A program made the position numbers and the translations under genes. A model generated the notes under the pieces. The model worked only from the letters and a program-made list of their open reading frames with translations. It did no database searches and had not been told where the DNA came from. Positions 1 through 9,499 of a DNA stretch of 64,000 bases are shown here, one piece after another. This DNA is from Psococerastis gibbosa (taxonomy: Eukaryota > Arthropoda > Insecta > Psocodea > Psocidae): contig OZ020489.1 of the NCBI GenBank assembly GCA_963971405.1, positions 13,268,001 to 13,332,000 of the forward strand, written 5' to 3'. How positions within the stretch are numbered: position 1 is the stretch's first letter; each line of letters opens with the position of its first letter.

Positions 1-636
1 GCAACAAATGAATGGTCCCTTTCAGTATTTCAGTACTTCAGCAGTATAGGCTAGGCCATTTGAGAATTATGCAAGTAGTTTCTAGAAATAGGTATACCAG
101 GTAGACGTTCCAATGTCCGAACGACTGAAGAGGGCCTACTTGAGTCAACAACAACTGATGCAAGAAACATTAGCGTAGCATTTTCTATTTTACTGTAGTA
201 CCCGCGTAAAGATTGCAAAATATAATTTTTTATAATTGAAAAGACACGACAAACAAACTATGAATGGCTGGTTGAGGTATATGCAAAGAGCGAAAGAGTC
301 TTGGATAGTCATAGCCATAAGGATTGCCGATTTAAACGAGTCACTTTCAGGATCGGGTAATTCCTTTCAATTATTGAGGATTTGAAATCGATTCCTTAAC
401 ATCGATTCTTTTTGTCAGTATCGATTGATACGATACAGTTACAGAGGAAGATACAGTTCGTTGTCATTATCTTGATGTTTTGATGGTAGATCGAAAAGAA
501 TAATATCATAACATTTTTCTTACTCTAGCTGTATTTATAAGCGGATTGATTATAAACAACATAGGCTATATTGGAGCCGGCTAAGATGTGACCACATCTA
601 CTTAAAAAGATTGTTAAAAAAACTGAGGCTCGGAGG
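1..636. other. AT-rich flank without recognised feature
   Basis: I see no convincing coding sequence, RNA gene or repeat end here. The stretch is AT-rich with scattered ATCGATT-like words. Confidence 0.4.
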
Positions 637-1558
637 CAAGGGCGTAGCCGAAATTGGTCCCGGAGGGGGGGGGGGGGTGGCAGGTACTAAAATTCGATTA
701 AATCGATTGGTTTTCGGGGAATTTTTGTAATATAAACATTCAAATCTTATTCATATACAGTACAATATACATTTAATTTCGATTCCCCGCACTTTTTTAA
801 TTTTTTATATTGTGTAAATTCTTCGAAGAAAACACAATTTTAAATATTAGGGGGCGTGGCACCACCACCTGCACCTCTGTGGCTACGCCCTTGCATTGGC
901 GTAAATTCCCAAAATTTCTGGGGGGAGGGCTTTAGGACCCCAAGACCTTCAACCCCCGGAGAAATAAAAAATCGATAACTGGGCCCAAATTAGTGAGATT
1001 TTACGCATATTATACCCTGGAGTCTCCCCCGAAGAAAAATTTTGAAAAAATTATCTGTAACATTGGGGTTTTAAGGATTTTATGTAATATATTTTTGTGA
1101 AAGTACTTGGTCAATATGTTGAATTTTTTCATGTCTTTCTTGTGAAATAAGCATACCAAGAATTAATTTCCCTTTCGTTGTTGTGGATACTATGCCTTTC
1201 GCCTCCATAACGTATTCGTCACCAGACTTCCAAAGTTTGCAAGCAGTACAATTGAGATAATTATTATTATGTCGAATAAAACTACCATTCAGGGGGGCCC
1301 GGGGGTCTCCCCCGTAGAAAAACTTTGAAAAAATAGCTCTGAAGTATTTGGGTTTTAAACATTTTGAGTAATATATTTTTTGTGAAAGTACTTGGTCAAT
1401 ATGTTGATTTTTTTCATCTAAAATAAGCATACTAAGAATTAATTTCCATTTCATTATTGTGGATACTATGCCTTTAGCCTCCATAATGTCTTTGTCACCA
1501 GAAATCCTGGGGGGGCTTAGCCCCCCAGGACCCCCCTATTTACGCCAATGCGCCCTTG
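637..1558. mobile_element. hAT-like short element A, split by a second hAT-like element
   Basis: The left end reads CAAGGGCGTAGCC at 637. The inverted right end GGCTACGCCCTTG lies at 881-893, and its last eight bases are repeated at 1551-1558, after an inserted element (894-1550). The outer flanks CTCGGAGG (629-636) and GTAGGAGG (1559-1566) match at 6 of 8 bases, fitting an aged 8-bp target duplication. The interior has a long G run and no ORF. I infer hAT type from the CA...TG ends and the 8-bp duplication. Confidence 0.65.
894..1550. mobile_element. hAT-like element B, inserted in the end of element A
   Basis: The ends are CATTGGCGTAAAT (894) and its inverted partner TTTACGCCAATG (ending 1550). 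They are flanked by a perfect 8-bp duplication CGCCCTTG at 886-893 and 1551-1558. The element holds G/C runs and two diverged copies of an internal ~200-bp segment (about 1020-1240 and 1300-1500), which is why an apparent minus-strand reading frame repeats itself. No transposase is visible, so it is non-autonomous. A relative lies at 32384-32885. Confidence 0.8.
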
Positions 1559-1577
1559 GTAGGAGGTGGAGGACTAC

Positions 1578-1797
1578 TTATAAATAAATAAATAAATAAA
1601 TATTCACTTTTTGTTCCATTACTATGCCAACCTAGCGGAGTTAGGGCTATAAGCCCTCTCTTACACTCAACAAACCCGGGACCGCTTGCTTTTCATGCCC
1701 TCCGAAGCATGGCCAGAAAATGTAGCAAGTGTGGGACTCGAACCAACTACCATTCGTGTGAAAGTCGGAGTCTTTCCACTACTCTACATGTCCTGAC
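1578..1797 (-). mobile_element. SINE1 copy (tRNA-type SINE)
   Basis: On the minus strand it starts with GACATGTAGAGTAGTGG, carries a box B-like GGTTCGAGTCCC motif, and ends in GAGGGCTTATAGCCCTAAC, GGTTGGC and a TTTA-repeat tail. The same order is seen in about ten other copies in the window. A pol III-type tRNA-like head and simple 3' tail define the class; the family name is local to this annotation. Confidence 0.75.
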
Positions 1798-2088
1798 TTA
1801 TCGTAGCCCATAGGTCCCTTGTCCAATGCCAACGACCCCGTGGATTTCGGACATTATTTGTATTGTGTCCGTATGAATTTTTGGCCATTCGCAAACTGGT
1901 ATACGTTCTCGATGTCGACCTACACCGGCTGCAAGGGATAATGGACAAGCTGAGACAAGCTTACCATTGACGCAATGAAACAGGCGAAAGCATGACTTAA
2001 TCAAGTTCTTTATCTTTATCGTACAAACAATTTAATGAATGAATCCAATTAACCTCTTCAATCGCCTCACTAAATCACCTAATAGGTA
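1797..2088 (-). repeat. Repeat family C, long copy
   Basis: The minus strand combines two modules found separately elsewhere. One is the 'aggcgattgaagagg...cattaaattgtttgtacg' segment (also 59595-59790, 63503-63690, 11600-11665). The other is a segment with AATGGTAAGCTTGTC and GGGGTCGTTGGCATTGGAC (also 3650-3800). It abuts the SINE1 head. A composite SINE or non-autonomous retroelement is likely; no coding capacity is seen. Confidence 0.5.
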
Positions 2089-2425
2089 CTCATCCTATTA
2101 AAATATGATGCATTAATTTCTAAATCCTATAATTATGCAGTTTGTTTGTATATTGATGAGTTTGTGTTCCCTGGCAACCGAGACATCGTGCACGGCCTCT
2201 ATAATGTCCATGGGGTTGACTGACCCACCAGTCCATTAGCTCAGTAATCACTTACAATCTGGCCGAGTGTAGCAAAATTGTTTTCCCACAAAAAGAAGCG
2301 TTGAGCTGTGTTTAACTCCATTTGAAGCGTATCTTGTCAAACCTTCACCACCGCAGGTCCCGGTGACCAAGGTGGAATAATATGCAGTAAGTAGTAATAA
2401 TGTCAAAGTAGCATAATTTGTATAA

Positions 2426-2618
2426 AGACGTCAGGGGAAAAACAGGAAAGGTACACTTTTGGTCGAAATTGAGATAATGGTTCAGTTCAGTTTATAATGC
2501 ATGTGGGGGAAAAAAGCAGTATACCGGTATAAACGGTATAAACGGCCACTTTAAACATTAAAATTAGATTTCACAAAAATCAACTTTTGATCACCTTTCC
2601 GGTTTTCCCCTGACGTCT
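2426..2618. mobile_element. Short palindromic-ended MITE
   Basis: The left end AGACGTCAGGGGAAAA (2426) is inverted at the right as TTTTCCCCTGACGTCT (ending 2618), with the match continuing inward through GGAAAGG/CCTTTCC. The ~193-bp element has no ORF. The target duplication is unclear. Confidence 0.6.
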
Positions 2619-3049
2619 ACAATGGAAAAACCGATTGGTCATAAAAAAATTAATTTTTGAGTTGGTATTGTCGCATTGACTGCTACAAAAAATTTAATAA
2701 AAAGTATAATGCGATTTCTATATTATCAAAGCATACTAATCAAAATATTACAATACATCCCGCAATGTAAAAGCATTTAGATTTTAGAAGTTATTTGTCT
2801 CTTCTGCCTTTACAGTTTCAAGTGACTTTTGCATACATGCTCCCCACCTTTAGTACTATAAATAATAATTAGTGGACTATCCATTTCGTTCAATTCCTTA
2901 TCTTTCTTATCTAAATTCCTTATCCATTCATTCCTAATCAGGAATTTAGGTCGAATAAAATAATAATATATTTACTCGTATGTACGATGATGTGTATATA
3001 CAAATTCCCATAAGTAAGCCAACGGGCACTGACCAACTCGTCACCCCCA

Positions 3050-3185
3050 ATCGTAGCCGTGGTGTCGCCAGAAATAAAGAAAGAAAGAACATTGTCTTTA
3101 TGTTCTATATGGGCGAATTTTGGGCCGGTCGGCCCTCTCCTACAATGAGCCCATTTAATAACCCAAAATATTAGAAATCTGTCTG
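3050..3185. repeat. Small dispersed repeat with GGGCGAATTTTGGGC motif
   Basis: A block with a run of AAAG repeats and GGGCGAATTTTGGGC reappears inverted near 35235-35285 and, more weakly, near 46225-46280. No function is evident. Confidence 0.4.
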
Positions 3186-3302
3186 TAATAATAACTTAGC
3201 AGACGCTTATTTTGAACATATCCTTCAGTGCCCAGTTATAGCATTTAATTTAGCTAATCCACTTGCGGCCAAATCTATGTACAGTATTTAAACTGTCATG
3301 TA

Positions 3303-3503
3303 TAGTCCACGCAAAATGAGAAAAGTATAGACATTGAATGTTTTGATCCTGCGCAACACTGTAAAAATATTCTTTGCACAATTTTTGTTATGCCTTACAT
3401 CCAATGCAACATGGTAACACAAAATGGTGCAAGGAATATTTTTATAGTGTTGCACAGGATCAAAACATTCCATGTCCATACTTTTCTCGTTTTGCGTGAA
3501 CTA
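3303..3503. mobile_element. Foldback MITE-3, copy 1
   Basis: This is a nearly perfect ~200-bp palindrome with ends AGTCCACGCAAAATGAG and inverted CTCGTTTTGCGTGAACT, flanked by TA on both sides. The arms meet around 3400 with little unique centre. A second copy is at 45519-45720. TA duplication suggests a Tc1/mariner-type element. Confidence 0.7.
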
Positions 3504-3649
3504 TAGTGTCACGATGTATTCTAGCTGTATAGAATGCCTTACATTATCGATTGAGGTAGCGTGCAATTACTGAAACTGCACGTTCTCTAACAGATAGCTA
3601 CTAGTATACTTTATATAATATTGAATTAATTTTCATTATCTGTCATTGC

Positions 3650-3800
3650 GTCAATGGTAAGCTTGTCCATTATCGCTTGTAGCCGGTGTAGGTTGGCCAA
3701 CGGGCCAAAAATTCATACAGAAATAATAAAAATAATATCCGAAATCCATGGGGTCGTTGGCATTGGACAAGGGACCTATGGGCCACTATAAGTAGGTCTG
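3650..3800 (+). repeat. Repeat family C, body fragment
   Basis: It matches the distal part of the 1797-2088 copy: AATGGTAAGCTTGTCC, GCCGGTGTAGG, CAAAAATTCATAC and GGGGTCGTTGGCATTGGAC in the same order, on the plus strand. Confidence 0.5.
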
Positions 3801-3960
3801 GGTCCATAGGCAAGTCCTTTAAAAAAAACTAACTAATAACTAGGTAACCTGCCGTCTTCCCGGTAAAAAGGTGAATGCTCTGAGCCGTGTCTAACGCATT
3901 TTAACCCAAGTGTTTGCACCAAAGAGTTGCTAATTGATAAATGACCTACGGTACGAATAA

Positions 3961-4344
3961 GGCGCCCATTCCACCGACCGGCAAGGGCTACTTACAAAAA
4001 CAGTGACGTGGTAGCAGACATTCTATACTTAGGTGGGGTTTCCACCGACCTCGCATTGCAGAATTGACGGAAACGTTTGTTTTCCTCTATGCCATAGTTA
4101 AAATTGATCCATGATCATACAGTAAAATCACAAACAAACAAACTAAAATTAAAAAATGGCGTCATGGGATATGTTAAGTACAAACATTTTAATAGATTTC
4201 TATAAAAAGAAAAATTCTAATTTCCGTCAATGTCATTTGCATTCTGCAATGCGAGGTCGGTGGAAACGCCACCTAATTGTTGAATGTCTGCTACCGCGTC
4301 ACCGTTTTTGTAAATAGCCCTAGCCGGTCGGTGGAATGGGCGCC
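3961..4344. mobile_element. Foldback MITE-1, copy 1
   Basis: Ends are GGCGCCCATTCCACCGACCG and its inverse. The arms are roughly 125 bp and contain GTGACGTGGTAGCAGACATT and GCATTGCAGAATG. The centre of about 140 bp includes ATGGCGTCATGGGATATG. Flanks are TAA (left) and TTA (right). The same structure occurs at 7218, 17576, 46823 and 50152. No ORF is present. A PIF/Harbinger-like TWA target is inferred from the cleaner copies. Confidence 0.75.
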
Positions 4345-4717
4345 TTAGCTAAACGCTACCGCTAGCCAAATTCTATGGAACCCAATGTGAAGTCTCAGGC
4401 TACAAAAAGGAGGCGAACCGGGTTACAATAAGCAAAAGGCTTAGCCTACTGCAAGGGTTAGATACAAAAAACCCCACAACCTAAAAATATATTTTTACAA
4501 AACTACCCAGAGGTTATCTAGCTAGTCTATGCAATAAAATATATATTGTAGTACCGTAACATGCAATATACTGTAAACAGTGCAAGCACACTGTGGACCA
4601 CTAGTGACCCCCGATGGCAGGGACAGTATGAAATTTGATGGAGAGCCTACATAGCTTAGCCGGCAAAGACTGGCCCTAAAAAGTAAACCTGAAAACTGGG
4701 CCCAGGGTGGTGTGTAG

Positions 4718-4967
4718 CAGTGCCAGATTAACCCATGGGCACCTGGGGCACAGGCCCACAGCCCCCAACGAATGCTTAAAATTCACAAACGAGATTTTTT
4801 GAATTTCAAAAAAAAATTAAATGTTGAAAACAATTTCCAAGCAGTGTTGAAATTGGCGTGAAATTAAAGGTTTTTTTTTAATGCAATGTTGGTAGACAGA
4901 GTTTGCACCCACGCCCCCCCCCCCATATCTTGTGTCCACGGTACCCACAGAGGTTAATCTGGCACTG
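4718..4967. mobile_element. hAT-like short element
   Basis: CAGTGCCAGATTAACC at 4718 is mirrored by GGTTAATCTGGCACTG ending at 4967. A perfect 8-bp duplication GTGTGTAG flanks it (4710-4717, 4968-4975). It is non-coding with an internal C run. Its ends resemble those at 47943-48329. Confidence 0.85.
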
Positions 4968-4975
4968 GTGTGTAG

Positions 4976-5910
4976 TAGAAGCATAAAAGGCTACCCATCA
5001 GCTGCTTTGTACCTACTTTATATGTTGTTTTAATGCAGCGGAACCTGACATGAACGAATGCAGAATCCTCCTTGGCTTCTTCTGACAGTGACTTTTCATT
5101 TTCAATGGTAATTTTAAAGGCCATGGTCAATATCCAACTTTTCCTACCTATCCGGCTGAGCGAACGTCCTCCCATTGAGTCCCTTCCTCACTAGCTGCTG
5201 TATTGTGAATAGGGCTGCCAGATTCGAAACCTACAAATCTGGACAAAGTCACAAAGTATCAGGATTTGTGATTTTTGTCGGGACAAATAAGAACTGGCAA
5301 TCAAACACTGCCCGGCACGGGGCGTACGCACTGTCGTTCAGTTTCGTGGCGCCCTATCCATATCCATTCCCCACCAGTCCTCAACCCTCGTTGCAGGCCT
5401 ATAACAAGGGCGGGGGGGGGGGGGGGGCTGGGGGCCGAGGCCCCACTTCAAATTATTTTGACTTTACACTATAGAAATAGTTAAACTTTTCAGACGTGCG
5501 ACATTCCACTACATATAGTACTATAGGATTGCAGCCCTCATCCGAAACAAAATTCTGGTTACGGTCCTGCCTCATTGTGTTATCGTGCCACGGTGTTTAG
5601 TGTTTAATCGTGATGGTTCTACCACTTTTGCACATTTGCATAGCTACATTATTTCAAAACAGCCAAAGTTGTACTGGTAGCGACTGTAAGTACCGTAAGG
5701 TCAGCATGATACATAAGCAGGAAGACGGGATGTGGATGCAGTTGCTGGCAGATCGGGAACGAACCTGATGGTGGAGGTCAGGTTCAGGCGGCTGGTCCAC
5801 CTTGATCTTGGCAGTCATTGGCACGCTCGAGCTCGGATCTTGGGTACTAGCAATTGGCAAATTTTCTGGTGCTTTCAGGTACTTGCTTACTTGTACAGTG
5901 GCAGCCAACA
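4976..5910. other. Intergenic stretch without assigned feature
   Basis: It contains a G run at about 5411-5427 and several short frames on both strands. None shows a recognisable domain or splice structure. Confidence 0.4.
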
Positions 5911-6275
5911 GCCTTACCATGTTGAACCATTAGAGCATAGCATGTTTCAAACTGCGGCAAACTTGGTAGTGACAACAGCGTTGACAGGGGAACATGGTGG
6001 GACATGATGACGCGCTGAGACTATAACAGTCAGTCTAAGTGCGTGTCGAGTCCTGGTCACCCCCGATTTAATCGTGTGACTTTACCATGTTCCCCAAGTG
6101 GTTCGGAATCCACTGTAATCAGGAGGTCCACCCTGTCAGTCAACTCCCCTTTCCCCCGAGGTGAAAGAGTCTGCCCTTAGGGTGCCTCAAGTTAACAAAC
6201 AGGCTCACTCCCCCCGCCAGGCTGACAGGGTTACTTAAACCAGAAATGCTGATAGTAGGCGTTAGGAACAACACT
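5911..6275 (+). mobile_element. SINE2 copy
   Basis: It begins GCCTTACCATGTTGAA and includes AGTGGTTCGGAATCCACT (box B-like), AATCAGGAGGTCC, TGCCCTTAGGG and GCAGAAATGCTG near the 3' end. The same order recurs at 13206-13590, 15426-16150 and, inverted, 27763-28114. The class is inferred from length, dispersal and the pol III-like motif. Confidence 0.6.
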
Positions 6276-6387
6276 TGTACAGTGACACCATAATAGTTTA
6301 TAATTTATTGGTTAACGGAAATGGTGTAATATTATTAAACAAAGGGTTTCTTGTACTTACATTGTGCTGTGTTAATAACCATTAGAA

Positions 6388-6545
6388 GCAGGGCCGGGGG
6401 CCTCATATTCATCGAACAATTAGGAAGAAGCCCATTGTTACGGGAAGGGGTGACGTTTCGGGACGTTTGAGAGTAGCACCCAGTCGCGAAACGTCTCCCC
6501 CTTCCGGCTCCGCCCTAATTGTTCGATGACTGTGACTGCCTCTAT
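6388..6545. repeat. Repeat family D (GACGTTTCGG motif)
   Basis: It shares the string CTCATATTCATCGAAC, GAAGCCCATTGT and GTGACGTTTCGGG with 49800-49925, and more loosely with 39785-39955. The inner part is an imperfect inverted repeat around GACGTTTCGGG and CGAAACGTC. The element class is unknown. Confidence 0.45.
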
Positions 6546-6904
6546 GGGCTATTATCGCAGCAGGCAATTAATGTATGACCAACCAACCTATGTCAATGAA
6601 AAATGCGCTGTATCGTCTTCAATAAATAATAACTATAAATACATACATAAATAAAATAAAATAGCGTAATCTTCCAATGTAATCTTCGAATGTAATTTTA
6701 ATTTCAGTACAACAGGTTTCTTAGAAAACCCAAAGTATAAAAAACTATATTTGAAAAATTCAGTTGTAGAGGTGAGAAACTATTTTTACTGGGGGGGGGG
6801 GGCGATTATTTTTAACTTAACCTGGGATTAAAAACCTAAACAAGATAATTTTATAATGGAAAGTGTTACTGGTATTTTATAATTGATTTCCTTACATGCT
6901 GAAC

Positions 6905-7145
6905 CAGCCGGCCGCCTTACCAAGTTGAATCCAGCGGACCAGAGCAAGTTCAAAGATGCAGATAACTTGGCCGTGTGCACAGTGTCAGTAGGGAAACATG
7001 GTAGGACTTGTCCTGGTCACCTCCGAACTAATCGTGTGACTTGACCGTGTTTCCCAAGTGGTTCGGAATCCACTATAATCAGGAGGTCCCCTGTCCTATG
7101 GGCCCACACCGGGGCCTGGGACTGTGTCCAACCATACTACTACTA
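6905..7145 (+). mobile_element. SINE2b subfamily copy
   Basis: It reads GCCGGCCGCCTTACCAAG, then a SINE2-like core with GGTTCGGAATCCACTATAAT, and ends CCAACCATACTACTACTAC. It is a shorter relative of SINE2 with a (TAC)n tail. Near-identical inverted copies lie at 19590-19835 and 56833-57085. Confidence 0.6.
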
Positions 7146-7190
7146 CATGCTGAACCCCAAGATTACAAAACGCCATCATAAGTCCACAGG

Positions 7191-7941
7191 AGCCCGATCA
7201 TGGCGATTTGGGAATATGGCGCCCATTCCAGGGCTATTTACAAAAACAGTGACGTGGTAGCAGTCATTGAAGACTTAGGCGGGGTTTCCATCGATCTCGC
7301 ATTGCAGAATGCAAATGACATTGACGGAAATGTTTTTTTTTTTCTTTTTATAGAAATCTATTAAAATGTTTGTAATTAACATATCCCATGAAGCCAATTT
7401 TTAATTTTAGTTTGTTTGTTTGTGATTTTACTGTATGATCATTGATCAATTTTAACTATGGCATAGAGGAAAACAAACATTTCATTTGCATTCTGCAATG
7501 CGAGATCGATGGAATCGCCACGTAAGTCTTGAATGTCTGCTACCACGTCACCGTTTTTGTAAATAGCCCTAGCCGGTCGGTGGAATGGGCGCCTAATACC
7601 GGGGGTTTATTCACTTGTTTTAAACAAATGATTGCAAAATACGCGGGAAATTCAAATTGATAAATTAATAGTTTTGGTGAGTTTTCCTTTTTTTTTCCTT
7701 TAGATGTAGACACATTAATTAAAATTCTTATTATTGTACATTGAAAAATTCTACCTTTTAATGTTTATTAGTACCTATTTCCTTCAATTATTAAACAATG
7801 CAACCATTCTCTTGTGTTCTAAAAATTTATTAATTTGAATTTCCCGCGCATATCCTTAGACCGTCACAGGACACCTTACTGCTGCGGTATTAAAAAATAA
7901 ACCCCGGTATTTTTATAATACCAAATCGCCATGATCGAGCT
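7191..7941. mobile_element. MITE-2 copy 1, interrupted by MITE-1
   Basis: The left end AGCCCGATCATGGCGATTTG is mirrored by CAAATCGCCATGATCGAGCT at the right. Inner inverted blocks around TACCGGGG/CCCCGGTA match too. A MITE-1 copy sits in the left arm. A second MITE-2 copy is at 13745-14135. Confidence 0.65.
7218..7593. mobile_element. Foldback MITE-1, copy 2 (nested in MITE-2)
   Basis: The left end GGCGCCCATTCCA is slightly eroded; the right end GGTGGAATGGGCGCC is intact. The centre is inverted relative to copy 1. Flanks are TAT and TAA. Confidence 0.7.
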
Positions 7942-8297
7942 GTTTATGCAGTTAAAGACAAAAGGACCATAATGTGAATAGTTCCACCTATCGCGTCAGT
8001 GTCTGTTTCCGTTGCAGCTGGTAGGTCTAACTTGTTGGCTTTTCAATATTACACACTTTTGTATAGTTATTATCGTAAATAGTTATCCACATAGTTGGAA
8101 ATTGCGTCAAACCAGCTGCAATCAAGGCTCCTATTAAGGAAAGCCCGCGGGAAAACCCATGTCATCTACCAGCAACATCATTTAGACAATCTGCCTCGAA
8201 AAAAACCTAAGGTAGACTACTACATAAGCCTACTAAAAGTGGTACTTCCGGTCCAGAACGTTAATTATAGTTTTAAGAACGATACAATATTATATAA

Positions 8298-8671
8298 CGC
8301 CCCATAGAAAATTGGCAGCCCGAAATTTAATACTTCTTATTTTTTATTTAATTAAATAAAAAAGTTATTGAAATTTTGGTTCATTCAAGTTGTAGAAAAC
8401 TACATTATGCACAATATAATAGGGTATTATTAATTTTTGGTTACGTAGTTTTTTTTATGGCATCTATTTTACGTGAAATTCTAGCCCTTATTCATTTTTA
8501 CGAAAAAGCTACGGCACCAAAAATTAGAAAATAAATACCCTATTATGTGATGAATAAAGTAGTTTTCTACAACTTAAATGAGCCAAATCATGAATGTAAT
8601 TAATTTAAAAAAAAAGTAGTCTGTAAAAGCAACGGATTTTGGAGCGCCTATTTCGTACGGGACGTACACTC
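8298..8671. mobile_element. Foldback MITE-4, copy 1 (degenerate)
   Basis: Long imperfect arms run from AAATTGGCAGCCCGAAATTT to a right end with GACGTACACTC followed by TTAA. The arms share TTTTATTTAATTAA and a TTGTAGAAAACTAC / GTAGTTTTCTACAA pair. The better copy at 25446-25822 shows the full structure. Confidence 0.5.
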
Positions 8672-8884
8672 TTAAGCATGAATATGAGGAACAGATCTAA
8701 TTGTCTTACGTATGGTAGTTGAAATACATTCAAGGGAAGGCAGACTGCGGAATTAGAATTGGGATGCATAAGTAAATTAGTAATAAAAAGGAAAGGTAAT
8801 CTAATGATAGTCTATTGCTGAACCAAGCGAGGCCCGAGGGGAGGTAAGACTATACACTAATACACATAAAGCTATATCTTTCAA

Positions 8885-8970
8885 TCAGCCGCTTGCTTTA
8901 CATGCCCTCGGAATCTTGCTGGCTGAAACATAGAGTATTGGGTCAAAGATGGGACTCAAACATGATAAAT
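8885..8970 (-). mobile_element. Degenerate SINE1 fragment
   Basis: GCTTGCTTTACATGCCCTCGG and GGGACTCAAACATG match the middle of SINE1 on the minus strand with many substitutions. Both ends are missing. Confidence 0.4.
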
Positions 8971-9483
8971 TGTCTCACTTGATATACTTCTTCCCAATTT
9001 TAATAGCTTCAATATTACCTACAATACAGCGGACAAAACTATAATATTTCAACTCTTTCATTAGTCACGTATTCAAAGTAGTATTAGACTTGTACAATAT
9101 TAAAATATATGAAATATGTATAAGTATTATAGTATAATATCATATACTGTATATATGTAATATTAAATCTATTCTACAGTATATACTGTATATACTATAG
9201 TACAATGTAACTAAAATACTGGCTAACTATAAATGCTATGCGAGTAGGCTACATTGTCTAAGCAGCTGAGTCGGTTGCCTAATCAGTTGGATGCAGGCAA
9301 ATGTGGGGACTTCACAATAGCATCTTATATAGTATTGTAGTTTATTATCTGGTACTGTTCTTGTAATAGTTATAGAGTGTACTCAATAACAAGCAGGATG
9401 CCACCAAAATTAAAAAAAAAAATCCCAACTCCTCCATGCATTTTAGCATTAACTTAATACTAAACCAGTTATTTATAATTGTT

Positions 9484-9487
9484 CTAG
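9484..9487 (+). promoter_or_regulatory. Possible splice acceptor before the mpaB-like start
   Basis: TTGTTCTAG immediately precedes GAAGTCACCGAC and the ATG. The TAG is also an in-frame stop at 9485-9487, so either a 5' exon is spliced here or this is plain leader sequence. Confidence 0.3.
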
Positions 9488-9499
9488 GAAGTCACCGAC

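Noticed and set aside
1080-1484. 134-aa minus-strand frame with internal repeat
   Set aside because: It lies wholly inside hAT-like element B; the repetition reflects an internal duplication, and no domain is recognised.
4954-5175. 73-aa minus-strand frame starting in GGCCTTTAAAATTACC
   Set aside because: Part overlaps the hAT-like element at 4718-4967; no homology recognised and no supporting splice structure.
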